The position numbers were made by a program, and so were the translations under genes. A stretch of DNA of 64,000 nt, from contig DASPNP010000065.1 in assembly GCA_035626475.1 (NCBI GenBank), positions 1-64,000 of the forward strand, written 5' to 3'. Origin of the DNA: DASPKT01 sp035626475 (GTDB lineage: Bacteria; Pseudomonadota; Alphaproteobacteria; Azospirillales; Azospirillaceae). Positions 37,989 to 46,352 of the stretch are shown piece by piece (within the stretch, counting starts at the first letter, position 1; the number at the start of each line of letters is the position of its first letter). The notes under the pieces were generated by a model that had not been told where the DNA came from, did no database searches, and saw nothing but the letters and a program-made list of their open reading frames with translations.

Positions 37989-38588
37989 ATGTCGGCTTCC
38001 GCGAAGCGGTTCGAGAAGACTGTCGACCGCAAGATGACGGTTGAGGAGTTCCTTGCCTGGGACCCAGGTGACGATGGTGTGTGGGAACTGCTGGATGGCG
38101 TTCCGATCCTGAAAGACTTCGATCCCGCCACGGGACATGCCGCGCCCAGCGATGCCCACGGCGCACTGACGGCGGCACTGGGTTTCCACATCGAAAGTGC
38201 TCTGCGGAAAGAGGATCGACCCTGCTCCCTCCAGATCGGCAGCGGTACAAAGCTGCACGACAGGCGTAACGGGTTCCTGATTCCTGACTTGGTGGTGAAG
38301 TGCGGGGGCACGATCCATGACGCCCGCGATCCCTTGTTGACCATAGAGGTCTTGAGCCCGTCCAATTCCAATTGGGAGCGGCGGTACAAGGATAACGCCT
38401 ATCGCGCCATCCCATCCGTGCGCGAGGTGGTCGAGGTGGCGCAGGATCGCCATTGGGTCTCGGTTGCCCGCCGCACGGATGAGGGCTGGGTCGAGGAGAT
38501 CGTCGAAGGGCCCGACGCCCGGCTGCAGCTCGAAAGCGTCGGCCTGGACATCCCGCTCGCCGAGCTGTACCGGACCGTGCCGCTCTGA
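37989..38588 (+). CDS. Uma2 family (DUF820) putative PD-(D/E)XK endonuclease
   Basis: A 199-residue protein of the Uma2/DUF820 restriction-endonuclease-like fold. Seen: MTVEEFLAWDPGDDGVWELLDGVP at the N-terminus, then the nuclease core FLIPDLVVKCGG...LLTIEVLSPSN, giving the Asp and the E-x-x family motif, and RRYKDNAYRAIPSVREVVEV. Uma2 genes are multicopy and mobile-looking in cyanobacteria and scattered elsewhere; their biological role is unclear. It lies between aroA and cmk, and its codons are less GC-rich than its neighbours, suggesting later insertion. The ATG at 37989 starts MSASAKRFEK. Confidence 0.85.
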   Translation: MSASAKRFEKTVDRKMTVEEFLAWDPGDDGVWELLDGVPILKDFDPATGHAAPSDAHGALTAALGFHIESALRKEDRPCSLQIGSGTKLHDRRNGFLIPDLVVKCGGTIHDARDPLLTIEVLSPSNSNWERRYKDNAYRAIPSVREVVEVAQDRHWVSVARRTDEGWVEEIVEGPDARLQLESVGLDIPLAELYRTVPL

Positions 38589-38672
38589 CCTGCGGGGCGG
38601 GCAGGGGCCTTGCCACCGCCGTCCCGTCGGTGGTAACGCCCGCGGATCGATCTCCGCACCGGGCCCTACGCC

Positions 38673-39353
38673 ATGACCGCACCCACCGCCCCGCTCGTCG
38701 TCGCCATCGACGGTCCCGCCGCCAGCGGCAAGGGGACGCTGGCGCGGCGGGTGGCGGAGGCGCTGGGCTTCGCGCTGCTGGACACCGGCGCCCTCTACCG
38801 CGCCGTCGGGCTGGCGGTGCTGCGGGCGGGGAGGAGCCCCGACGATGCCGGGGCGGCGACGGAAGCGGCACAGGGGCTGACCCCCGCCGCCATCGCCGAG
38901 CTGGTGCGCGACCCCGCGCTCCGCACCGACGAGGCGGCGCAGGCGGCCTCCAAGGTCTCGGCGGTGCCGGCCGTGCGGGCGGCGCTGCTGGACTTCCAGC
39001 GCGGCTTCGCCGGCGCCCCGCCGGACGGGCACGCGGGGGCGGTGCTGGACGGGCGCGACATCGGCACGGTCATCTGCCCCGACGCGCCCGCCAAGCTGTT
39101 CGTGACCGCCACCACGGAAGTGCGGGCCGAACGGCGGCTCAAAGAGTTGCAGAGTCGCGGCGTCCCGGCTATATACGCAGCCGTCCTGGAGGACATGAAG
39201 ATTCGTGACGCGCGCGACAGCCAGAGGGCGGCATCCCCGCTCCTGCCGGCTGCCGACGCGTTTTTGCTTGATACGTCCGCGATGGATGCCGACCAGGCCT
39301 TCGACGCAGCCATGAGCTTCATACGCTCCAGACCCGCCTTCGCCGGCCGCTGA
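38673..39353 (+). CDS. cmk: Cytidylate kinase
   Basis: A 226-residue cytoplasmic kinase phosphorylating CMP and dCMP. P-loop DGPAASGKGT is at 13-22, followed by LGFALLDTGALYRAVGL and the CMP-site DGRDIGTVICPDAPAKLFVTA. The C-terminal lid/helix region contains DARDSQRAASPLLPAADAFLLDT. Normal length. It directly precedes rpsA (142 nt), a very conserved pairing. Confidence 0.95.
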   Translation: MTAPTAPLVVAIDGPAASGKGTLARRVAEALGFALLDTGALYRAVGLAVLRAGRSPDDAGAATEAAQGLTPAAIAELVRDPALRTDEAAQAASKVSAVPAVRAALLDFQRGFAGAPPDGHAGAVLDGRDIGTVICPDAPAKLFVTATTEVRAERRLKELQSRGVPAIYAAVLEDMKIRDARDSQRAASPLLPAADAFLLDTSAMDADQAFDAAMSFIRSRPAFAGR

Positions 39354-39495
39354 TAGCGCCGTCGGACCAGCGGCAACTCAACTCAACCAAGACGCCGGGC
39401 GTGGTGCTCGGCGCCGTGGCGAGCGACGGCACGGGACCGGAAGGGCGTCCGGTCACCACCCCAGCCCGCCATGCTGGCCCACCCAAGGAGTTTCA

Positions 39496-41196
39496 ATGGC
39501 CCAGGCTACTGCGCTTAAGAAGGAAAGCTTCGCCGCCCTGCTCGAGGAGTCGCTCGGCACGTCCGAGAGCCTCGAGGGCACCGTCGTCAAGGGCACCGTC
39601 CTCTCGATCGAGAACGACATGGTGCTGATCGACGTCGGTCTGAAGTCCGAGGGCCGCGTCGCCCTGAAGGAGTTCGCCATCCCCGGCCAGCCGGTCGAGC
39701 TGAAGGCGGGCGACACGGTCGAGGTCTATCTCGACCGCATGGAGGACAAGAACGGCGAGGCCGTCCTGTCCCGTGAGAAGGCCAAGCGCGAGGAGGCCTG
39801 GACCCTTCTGGAGAAGGCGTTCAACGACCAGCAGCGCGTCACCGGCGTCATCTTCGGCCGCGTCAAGGGCGGCTTCACGGTCGACCTGTCGGGCGCCGTG
39901 GCGTTCCTGCCGGGCAGCCAGGTGGACATCCGCCCGGTTCGCGACATCTCCCCGCTGATGGGCACCCCGCAGCCCTTCCAGATCCTGAAGATGGACCGCT
40001 CGCGCGGCAACATCGTCGTGTCGCGCCGCGCCGTGCTCGAGGAGAGCCGCGCCGAGGCCCGTTCGGAGCTGGTGGCCAACCTGAAGGAAGGCCAAGTCCT
40101 GCAGGGCGTGGTGAAGAACATCACCGACTACGGCGCCTTCGTCGACCTGGGCGGCGTGGACGGCCTGCTGCACGTCACCGACATCGCCTGGCGCCGCATC
40201 AACCACCCCTCCGAGGCGCTGCAGATCGGCCAGACCGTCACGGTCCAGGTCATCCGCTTCAACCCGGAGACCCAGCGCATCAGCCTCGGCATGAAGCAGC
40301 TGGAGGCCGATCCGTGGGAGGGCGTGGAGGCGAAGTACCCGGTGAACGCCAAGTTCAAGGGTCGCGTCACCAACATCACCGACTACGGCGCCTTCGTGGA
40401 GCTGGAGCCGGGCATCGAGGGTCTGGTCCACGTCTCCGAGATGAGCTGGACCAAGAAGAACGTCCATCCGGGCAAGATCGTCTCCACCTCCCAGGAGGTC
40501 GAGGTGATGGTCCTGGACGTCGATCCGCAGAAGCGCCGCATCAGCCTCGGCCTGAAGCAGTGCCTGGACAACCCGTGGGAGACGTTCGTCGACAAGTTCC
40601 CGGGCGGCACCGAGCTCGAGGGCGAGGTCAAGAACATCACCGAGTTCGGCCTGTTCGTCGGCCTGCCGGGCGACATCGACGGCATGGTCCACATGTCGGA
40701 CATCGACTGGAACAAGTCGGGTGAGGAGGCGATCGCCGAGTACAAGAAGGGCGACCGCGTCAAGGTGAAGGTGCTCGACGTCGACGTCGAGAAGGAGCGC
40801 ATCTCCCTCGGCATCAAGCAGCTGGAGAACGATCCGTTCGAGGCGACCGTCGCCGGCGTGAAGAAGGGCGACGTGGTCACCTGCACCGTCACCCAGATCA
40901 CCGACGGCGGCATCGAGGTCTCGGTCGGCGACGGCTTCACCGGCTTCATCCGCAAGTCGGACCTGTCGCGTGACCGTTCCGAGCAGCGCCCGGAGCGGTT
41001 CGCGGTCGGCGAGAAGGTCGATGCGAAGATCACCCAGGTCGACCGCGCCACGCGGAAGATCAGCCTCTCCGTCAAGGCCAAGGAGGTCGAGGAGGAGAAG
41101 CAGGCGATGGCCGAGTTCGGTTCGTCCGACAGCGGCGCCTCGCTGGGCGACATCCTGGGCGCCGCGCTGAAGCGCGCCCAGAAGGACAATGGCTAA
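39496..41196 (+). CDS. rpsA: 30S ribosomal protein S1
   Basis: A 566-residue translation initiation protein that binds mRNA on the 30S subunit. Six S1 (OB-fold) repeats are visible; the later ones show NITDYGAFVDLGGVDGLLHV, NITDYGAFVELEPGIEGLVH and NITEFGLFVGLPGDIDGMVH, each followed by RISLGxKQ spacers. A strong AAGGAG site precedes the ATG. The roughly 140-nt leader holds a hairpin GACCGG / CCGGTC that could serve translational autoregulation. A terminator follows at 41221. Confidence 0.97.
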   Translation: MAQATALKKESFAALLEESLGTSESLEGTVVKGTVLSIENDMVLIDVGLKSEGRVALKEFAIPGQPVELKAGDTVEVYLDRMEDKNGEAVLSREKAKREEAWTLLEKAFNDQQRVTGVIFGRVKGGFTVDLSGAVAFLPGSQVDIRPVRDISPLMGTPQPFQILKMDRSRGNIVVSRRAVLEESRAEARSELVANLKEGQVLQGVVKNITDYGAFVDLGGVDGLLHVTDIAWRRINHPSEALQIGQTVTVQVIRFNPETQRISLGMKQLEADPWEGVEAKYPVNAKFKGRVTNITDYGAFVELEPGIEGLVHVSEMSWTKKNVHPGKIVSTSQEVEVMVLDVDPQKRRISLGLKQCLDNPWETFVDKFPGGTELEGEVKNITEFGLFVGLPGDIDGMVHMSDIDWNKSGEEAIAEYKKGDRVKVKVLDVDVEKERISLGIKQLENDPFEATVAGVKKGDVVTCTVTQITDGGIEVSVGDGFTGFIRKSDLSRDRSEQRPERFAVGEKVDAKITQVDRATRKISLSVKAKEVEEEKQAMAEFGSSDSGASLGDILGAALKRAQKDNG

Positions 41197-41220
41197 GACC
41201 TGAGTCCTTCAAGGGTTGAA

Positions 41221-41256
41221 GGGGCCGCCGGGGGAAACTCCGGCGGCCTTTTCTTT
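41221..41256 (+). terminator. Intrinsic terminator of rpsA
   Basis: Stem GGCCGCCGG / CCGGCGGCC with loop GGGAAACT-like and a following TTTTCTTTT tract, 25 nt after the rpsA stop. Confidence 0.9.
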
Positions 41257-41370
41257 TGCCCCCATGAAAAGCGTTGTTTTGGAACGGCTTGCGCCTTGTC
41301 CGAATGTCCGGCAATCTTGGGGCAACAGGCTGCGGCCCAGGCCGACGGCCGGCGCCAGAGGGGGGCACCG

Positions 41371-41652
41371 ATGACCAAATCCGAACTGATCATGCGCCTG
41401 GCGGAGCGCAACCCGCACCTCTACCAGCGCGACGTCGAGAAGATCGTGACCACCATCTTCGACGAGATCACCGAGGCGCTCGCCCGCGGCGACCGGGTGG
41501 AGCTGCGTGGCTTCGGCGCCTTCTCCGTCAAGCAGCGCGACGCCCGCACCGGCCGCAACCCGCGCACCGGCGAGTCCGTGGACGTGCACGAGAAGGTCAT
41601 TCCCTTCTTCAAGACCGGCAAGCAGCTGCGCGAGCGCCTGAACGCCGAGTGA
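41371..41652 (+). CDS. ihfB: Integration host factor subunit beta
   Basis: A 93-residue HU/IHF-family DNA-bending protein. Seen: MTKSELIMRLAERNPHLYQR, VELRGFGAFSVKQRDARTGR, and the DNA-minor-groove arm GRNPRTGESV (61-70) with the intercalating Pro. It pairs with IhfA to bend specific DNA sites. The ATG at 41371 has GAGGGGGG upstream and gives the family length; the upstream extension is not conserved. It has its own promoter, since the rpsA terminator lies before it. Confidence 0.95.
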   Translation: MTKSELIMRLAERNPHLYQRDVEKIVTTIFDEITEALARGDRVELRGFGAFSVKQRDARTGRNPRTGESVDVHEKVIPFFKTGKQLRERLNAE

Positions 41653-41743
41653 TCCGTCCGCCGCCGTCCCCGTCGGGCGGAGATTGAAGGCGGGGACCCG
41701 GGGGCGCTACTCTGGCGTCCCGGCCTTCCCGCCCTCCGGAGCC

Positions 41744-42115
41744 ATGCCCGTGCGCCATCTCTCCTGGCTGATCACCGCGCCGCTGACGCTGCTCGCCATC
41801 GTCTTCGCGGTCTCCAACCGCGGCGACGTGCCGATCTCCTTCTGGCCGCTGCCCTTCCTGGTCAACATCCCCGCCTTCGCCCTGGTGCTGGGCAGCCTGG
41901 TGGCGGGCTTCCTGGCCGGCGGCCTGTTCGCCTGGGCCGGCGGCCGCCGCCAGCGCCGCGCCGCCCGGGCCGAGAAGATCCGCGCCGCCGCGCTGGAGAA
42001 GGAGCTGGAGACGCTGCGCGCCAGCCTGCCCGCCGCCGGCGCCGTCTCCCCGCCCATGACGGTCGACGCCCGCGTCAGCAAGCCGCTGATGAGCCTTGCC
42101 CCTGGCGGACGCTGA
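41744..42115 (+). CDS. LapA-domain (DUF1049) membrane protein
   Basis: A 123-residue inner-membrane protein with two hydrophobic segments (about 6-22 and 38-65), the family-typical VFAVSNRGDVPISFWPLPF between them, and a cytoplasmic helical/coiled tail (RRQRRAARAEKIRAAALEKE). LapA/DUF1049 proteins commonly follow ihfB; in E. coli LapA assists lipopolysaccharide assembly control with LapB. LapB is not seen here. The start at 41744 is chosen because it opens the first membrane segment. Confidence 0.85.
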   Translation: MPVRHLSWLITAPLTLLAIVFAVSNRGDVPISFWPLPFLVNIPAFALVLGSLVAGFLAGGLFAWAGGRRQRRAARAEKIRAAALEKELETLRASLPAAGAVSPPMTVDARVSKPLMSLAPGGR

Positions 42116-42124
42116 CCGCTTCCC

Positions 42125-42208
42125 GTAGGTCGCATGAAGCCGCAGGCGGAATGCGACGTTGCCCCGCCGTGGCATGTCGCATTGCGGCTCCGCCTCCATG
42201 CGACCTAC
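42125..42208. repeat. Dispersed palindromic repeat, family R1 (copy 2)
   Basis: An 84-bp hairpin bounded by GTAGGTCGCAT and ATGCGACCTAC with inner GGAATGCGAC / GTCGCATTGC. It lies between the convergent LapA-like and hydrolase genes. Confidence 0.85.
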
Positions 42209-42211
42209 GGC

Positions 42212-42922
42212 TCAGCGCGCCCCGTCCAGGCAGGCGTCCAGCGCCGCCAGCATCGCCGTCTTGTGCTCCGGCGCGGCGCCATCGCCCATGTCGTTGTGCC
42301 GCAGCCCCGGAACCTTGGCGACCAGGATGCCCAGCCGCGCCTGCTCCGCCGCGTCCGGCAGCACGCCGGGGTCGGCGGGGACGTCGGAGGCGCGCACGCT
42401 GCAGACCCGGGGCCTAGCCGTGCGGGGCAGGGGCATGCGGCGGTTGTCCAGCGACAGCACGGCTCGGACCTTCTCCGGGTGCCGCTCGGCGAAGAGCATG
42501 CTGATGTCGCCGCCGTTGGAATGGCCGACCAGCACCAGGGGCGAGGCGTCGGCCAGCCCCCGCGCCCGCAGCTCGCCCGCGAGGTAGAGCAGGGTGTCGG
42601 CGCCGGTTTCCCAAAAGGGCCGGCGCAGCACCCGCAGGTTTCCCTCCGTCGCCATGGCCGGGTCGCCGGGCAAATCCTGGCGCACCGAGGCCACGACGAG
42701 GCCGCGCGCCACCAGCGCCTCGGCGATGAAGCGATAGTTGGCGTGGCTGCCGCCATAGCCGTTGGAGATGACCGCCAGCGGCCTGGGCGCGCCGGGCTGG
42801 GCGCCGTAGAGCAGCGTCGGCACCGGCCGGCCGCGCGCCGGGTCGACCAAGTCCAATACCTCCTGCGCCTGGACGGGCCCGGCCACCAATGCCAGCAGCG
42901 CCGCGGCCAGCAGGCGCCTCAC
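42212..42922 (-). CDS. Exported alpha/beta-hydrolase
   Basis: A 236-residue protein with a Sec signal peptide (RRLLAAALLALVAGPVQAQ, cleavage near 20) and an alpha/beta-hydrolase fold: ISNGYGGSHANYRFIAEALV (oxyanion side), the nucleophile elbow GHSNGG, and a late His in GLRHNDMGDG. It resembles dienelactone-hydrolase/BAAT-like esterases. The substrate is unknown. The GTG at 42922 overlaps the preceding DTW gene through GTGA, so the two are coupled. The reading frame is open far upstream, but that part overlaps the DTW gene in another frame. Confidence 0.8.
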   Translation of the reverse strand: MRRLLAAALLALVAGPVQAQEVLDLVDPARGRPVPTLLYGAQPGAPRPLAVISNGYGGSHANYRFIAEALVARGLVVASVRQDLPGDPAMATEGNLRVLRRPFWETGADTLLYLAGELRARGLADASPLVLVGHSNGGDISMLFAERHPEKVRAVLSLDNRRMPLPRTARPRVCSVRASDVPADPGVLPDAAEQARLGILVAKVPGLRHNDMGDGAAPEHKTAMLAALDACLDGAR

Positions 42923-43737
42923 GAGGCGCCGCCCTTCGGCTTGCCGCGCCCGCCCCGCCACCGGCCGCCCGGGCGCCCGCCGGGCCGTCCCCCAGGGCGC
43001 CCACCGGCCTTCTTCTCCTCGGCACCGGGTCGCCGGCCGCTGGCGCGGTAGGCGGCGACGAGGCGCTTGAAGGGGGCGGTGAGGGCGTCCAGCAAGTCGG
43101 GGCGCCGCTCCAGCACGGAGAGTGCGAAGGCGGCGGCCTCCAGCGTCGAGACGCTCTCCTTGCGCGGCTCGCGGCGCAGCTCGCCATAGGCGGAGCGGAA
43201 ATGCGGATGGATGACCAGCCGCCGCAGCTTCAGCAGCCAGGCGTTGCGCCACCACAGCGCCTTGGCCTGGCTCCAGGATCCGTCCAGCAGCACGATGCCG
43301 TCGAGTTCGGCAAGCGCCGCGGCCTCCTCGGCCTCGGGCAGCAGCTGGCCCTTCTTGTCGACCAGACGTGCCGCGCCGGCGGGAACGGAGGTCACATCCT
43401 CGCCCGAGCCCATGTAGAGCACCGCCCAGCGCTTGGCGTCGGGCGGCGTGTCCTTGGGCGCCAGCGGGCCCAGCGCCTTGGCGAGGTTGGGCCAGGAGAG
43501 CCCGACGCGCAGGGCGGCGCGGGGCAGCTGCAGGGTCAGCAGCCGGGCGGTGCCCAGCTCGACGTCCTGCTCCTGCGGGTGCTGCAGCACCAGCACCGCC
43601 AGCCGGTTCTCCACCCGCGTCAGGTCGGCGCAGCCGCAGAGATCGGCCGGCTTGCGGCAGGCGGGGCAGGGGGCGGCGGCCTCGGGTGCAGGGGCGGCGT
43701 CGGTCGGCTCGGGCGTCGGCGTGTCGTCTGTCATCAT
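42919..43737 (-). CDS. DTW-domain protein (tRNA aminocarboxypropyltransferase type)
   Basis: A 272-residue protein of the DTW family, whose members (E. coli TapT/YfiP) add the aminocarboxypropyl group of SAM to uridine-47 of tRNA. A zinc-type cluster Cys24, Cys27, Cys34, Cys36 (CPACRKPADLCGC) opens the domain. VLVLQHPQEQ and the family's D-x-x-W signature, here LLDGSWSQAKAL at 151-162, are present, then LVIHPHFRSAYGELRREP. The C-terminal 38 residues are a basic GGRPGGRP repeat tail, probably RNA-binding and unusual for the family. It overlaps the hydrolase gene. Confidence 0.85.
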   Translation of the reverse strand: MMTDDTPTPEPTDAAPAPEAAAPCPACRKPADLCGCADLTRVENRLAVLVLQHPQEQDVELGTARLLTLQLPRAALRVGLSWPNLAKALGPLAPKDTPPDAKRWAVLYMGSGEDVTSVPAGAARLVDKKGQLLPEAEEAAALAELDGIVLLDGSWSQAKALWWRNAWLLKLRRLVIHPHFRSAYGELRREPRKESVSTLEAAAFALSVLERRPDLLDALTAPFKRLVAAYRASGRRPGAEEKKAGGRPGGRPGGRPGGRWRGGRGKPKGGAS

Positions 43738-43789
43738 GGCCGCACCTTAGACCATGCGGCCCTTCCATGCGACGCCCTCGGCCGCCGGA

Positions 43790-44419
43790 TCAGGCCTCCA
43801 GCGCGATGCCCTCGCGCTCCAGCGCGCGGCGCACCGCCGGCCGGGCCAGCATGCGGCGCGTGTGGGCGGTCCAGGCCGGGAAGCGCTCGGCCATCTCCAG
43901 CCCGATGACGGTGCCCCAGCGCCAGAAGACCAGCAGGTAGGGATCGGCGACGCTGTAGGTCGAGAAGGCCCAGTCGCGGCCCGTCAGCATGGTCTCGACC
44001 TCGTCGAAGAATTTCTCGATGGCCGTGCGCGAGGTCGCCTGGATGGCGGGATGCGCCGCCTCGTCCTCGGCGAAGCGGCCGGCGCGCCACAGGCCGGCGA
44101 AGGCGATGTGGACGCTGGAGCCGAGGAAGGACATCAGCGAATGGGCATGCGCCCGCTCCCAGGGATCGGCGGGCAGCAGCCCCTTCTCCGGCGCGGTGCC
44201 GGCCAGCCAAGTGAGGATGGCGGCGTTCTCGGTCAGCACCTTGCCCTCGATCGAGAGGGCGGGCACCCGGGCGCGCGGATTGACGGCGAGGTATTCGGGC
44301 TTCAGATGCTCGCCCTGGCGCAGCATCACCAGGACGGGATCGAAGGGCCGGCCGATCTCCTCCAGCACGATGTGCGGGGCGAGCGAGCAGGCGCCGGGGC
44401 TGTAGAAGAGCGTCGTCAT
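43790..44419 (-). CDS. Glutathione S-transferase
   Basis: A 209-residue cytoplasmic enzyme of the bacterial beta-type GST group. The N-terminal thioredoxin-fold domain has YSPGACSLAPHIVLEEIGRP (with the catalytic-type Cys), the cis-Pro in ARVPAL, and the glutathione-binding LTENAAIL. The C-terminal helical domain has DWAFSTYSVADPYLLVFWRW. It probably detoxifies electrophiles or reduces mixed disulfides. It is a single-gene unit. Confidence 0.92.
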   Translation of the reverse strand: MTTLFYSPGACSLAPHIVLEEIGRPFDPVLVMLRQGEHLKPEYLAVNPRARVPALSIEGKVLTENAAILTWLAGTAPEKGLLPADPWERAHAHSLMSFLGSSVHIAFAGLWRAGRFAEDEAAHPAIQATSRTAIEKFFDEVETMLTGRDWAFSTYSVADPYLLVFWRWGTVIGLEMAERFPAWTAHTRRMLARPAVRRALEREGIALEA

Positions 44420-44529
44420 GGCGGAGGCGTTCCTTTCCGAACCGCTGCTGCGGACCGGGAAAGGCTAATCCGGCCTGACGTGCCGATCCAATGCGGCCCG
44501 CGCGGGGCAGCCGAGCCCTTTGGCGCGCC

Positions 44530-45048
44530 TTAGTTCACCCGGCGCACGTACCAGGACAGGCTGGGGCCCTCGGCATAGGCCATGAGGAAATTGCCCAGCG
44601 CCTTGCGGCTGATGCGCACCTGCCGGCCGACCATGCGCGAGGACAGCGCCGCCGGCTCGGTCAGGGTCCAGGTTTGGCCGTTGGCGAGCCGGATCAGTGC
44701 CTTGCCGTTTGAGCGCATCTCGATCTCCTCGACGACGGCGACGATCTGGTCGACATCCTCCGAGGTCTTGCCGACGCCGAAGCGCTGCTCGGCGGTCAGC
44801 GGCGCCGGGGCGGCGGGTGCCGCGGGGGCCGCCGCCACGCCCGGCGCGGGTGCCGCCGGCGGGGCCGGGGGCGGCGTCTGCATCAGGGTGCGCAGCGCCG
44901 GCAGGGCCGAGTCGAAGCATTTCAGCCGCGCCGCGTCGTCACGGATCTCGCCGCAGGCCAGCATCTGCCGCTGCGCGTCCGCCAGCGCCGGGCCGGCGGG
45001 CAGGAGGGCTGCGGCGATGGCGAGGATCGGCAGGCGGGCGGCGCGCAA
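44530..45048 (-). CDS. Exported hypothetical protein downstream of purS
   Basis: A 172-residue protein with a signal peptide (about 1-23, ending PALA), then CGEIRDDAARLKCFDSAL, two Cys 13 apart that could form a disulfide, a Pro/Ala-rich linker (about 56-83), and a compact C-terminal beta-rich domain (VEEIEMRSNGKALIRLANGQ). I do not recognise it confidently; the CxxIxDDxxRLxCFD pattern recurs in other exported proteins. It starts with TTG 4 nt after the purS stop, so it is probably on the purC-purS transcript though unrelated in function. Confidence 0.7.
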   Translation of the reverse strand: MRAARLPILAIAAALLPAGPALADAQRQMLACGEIRDDAARLKCFDSALPALRTLMQTPPPAPPAAPAPGVAAAPAAPAAPAPLTAEQRFGVGKTSEDVDQIVAVVEEIEMRSNGKALIRLANGQTWTLTEPAALSSRMVGRQVRISRKALGNFLMAYAEGPSLSWYVRRVN

Positions 45049-45052
45049 GGGC

Positions 45053-45295
45053 TCAGGCCACCAGCTCGATCGAGTAATCCTCGATCACCGTGTTGGCCAG
45101 AAGCTTGCGGCACATGGCCTCGACCGACTCGCGGGCCTTGGCCGGGTCCTTCTCCGACAGCTCCAGCTCGATCAGCTTGCCCTGTCGGACCTCGCCCACG
45201 CCCTCGAAGCCGAGGCCCTGCAGGGCGTTGCCGATGGCCTTGCCCTGCGGGTCCAGAACGCCGTGCTTCAGGGTGACGACAACCTTGGCCTTCAT
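45053..45295 (-). CDS. purS: Phosphoribosylformylglycinamidine synthase subunit PurS
   Basis: An 80-residue subunit of the three-part FGAM synthase (PurL-PurQ-PurS), the fourth step of purine synthesis. Family features: MKAKVVVTLKHGVLDPQGKA at the N-terminus and VGEVRQGKLIELELSEKDP. The ATG at 45295 gives the normal size. It follows purC by 28 nt. The usual next gene, purQ, is not here. Confidence 0.94.
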   Translation of the reverse strand: MKAKVVVTLKHGVLDPQGKAIGNALQGLGFEGVGEVRQGKLIELELSEKDPAKARESVEAMCRKLLANTVIEDYSIELVA

Positions 45296-45323
45296 CGTTC
45301 CGCTTCCGTAATGACGTTGGTTC

Positions 45324-46088
45324 TTACTGGACGAGCTTGGGGGCGGCATGGTCGCCCGGACCGCCCTCCGGCAGGATGCCGAGACGGCGCGCCACCTCCT
45401 GGTAGGCCTCCTCGACCTTGCCGAGGTCCTGGCGGAACCTGTCCTTGTCCAGCTTCTCGTTGGTCTTCATGTCCCAGAGGCGGCAATTGTCCGGGCTGAT
45501 CTCGTCGGCCAGGATGATGCGCATCTCGTCATTCTCCCACAGCCGGCCGTACTCGACCTTGAAGTCGACCAGGCGCAGCCCGATGCCCAGGAACAGGCCG
45601 GAGAGGTAGTCGTTGATGCGCAGGCTCAGCGCCAGCATGTCGTCCAAATCCTGGGGCGCGGCCCAGCCGAAGGCGGTGATGTGCTCCTCGGAGACCATCG
45701 GGTCGCCCAGCTCGTCGGACTTGTAGTAGTACTCGACGATCGAGCGCGGCAGCTGCGTGCCCTCGGGGATGCCGAAGCGCTTGGTCAGCGAGCCGGCCGC
45801 GACGTTGCGGATCACCACCTCGATCGGGATGATCTCGACCTCGCGGACCAGCTGCTCCCGCATGTTCAGGCGGCGGACGAAGTGCGTGGGCACGCCGATG
45901 TCCGCCAGCTTGGTCATGAGGTATTCGGAGATGCGGTTGTTGAGGACGCCCTTGCCGGTGATCGTCCCCTTCTTCTGATTGTTGAAGGCGGTCGCATCGT
46001 CCTTGAAGTACTGCACCAGGGTGCCGGGCTCCGGACCCTCGAAAAGGATCTTGGCCTTGCCCTCGTAGATCCGCCGGCGTCTCGTCAT
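45324..46088 (-). CDS. purC: Phosphoribosylaminoimidazole-succinocarboxamide synthase
   Basis: A 254-residue cytoplasmic enzyme (SAICAR synthase) condensing CAIR with aspartate at the expense of ATP. Seen: RRRIYEGKAKILFEGPEPGT, DDATAFNNQKKGTITGKGVL, VRNVAAGSLTKRFGIPEGTQ and the late LADEISPDNCRLWD. Normal length. It is first gene of purC-purS. Confidence 0.96.
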   Translation of the reverse strand: MTRRRRIYEGKAKILFEGPEPGTLVQYFKDDATAFNNQKKGTITGKGVLNNRISEYLMTKLADIGVPTHFVRRLNMREQLVREVEIIPIEVVIRNVAAGSLTKRFGIPEGTQLPRSIVEYYYKSDELGDPMVSEEHITAFGWAAPQDLDDMLALSLRINDYLSGLFLGIGLRLVDFKVEYGRLWENDEMRIILADEISPDNCRLWDMKTNEKLDKDRFRQDLGKVEEAYQEVARRLGILPEGGPGDHAAPKLVQ

Positions 46089-46262
46089 GGACCTGTCTTC
46101 TCAAGTGGCAATGACCCGCGTGGACGGGCCGCGCGGGTCTTAACAGAAGTCGGGGCAGGATATAGCAGCCGGAACCCGCCGCCACAATAAAAGCGGCCCT
46201 GCGACGGGGGCCGCCCTGCGTTGCGGTATCCCTCGGAGCTCCGGCCGGCGTCTCCGGGGCTT

Positions 46263-46342
46263 GTAGGTCGCATGGAGGCGAAGCCGCAATGCGACGTTCC
46301 CGGCCGGACGTGTCGCATTCCGCTGCGCTGCATGCGACCTGC
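46263..46342. repeat. Dispersed palindromic repeat, family R1 (copy 3)
   Basis: An 80-bp hairpin starting GTAGGTCGCAT and ending ATGCGACCTGC, with CAATGCGAC / GTCGCATTCCG inside. It lies in the roughly 260-nt gap between the NRDE gene stop and the purC start; the rest of that gap shows no gene and should carry the purC promoter. Confidence 0.85.
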
Positions 46343-46352
46343 GGGCGCCTGG

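Noticed and set aside
42923..43768. Upstream extension of the exported hydrolase frame over the DTW gene
   Set aside because: The signal peptide begins at the GTG at 42922, coupled to the DTW stop; the extension is a frame-shifted shadow of the DTW gene.
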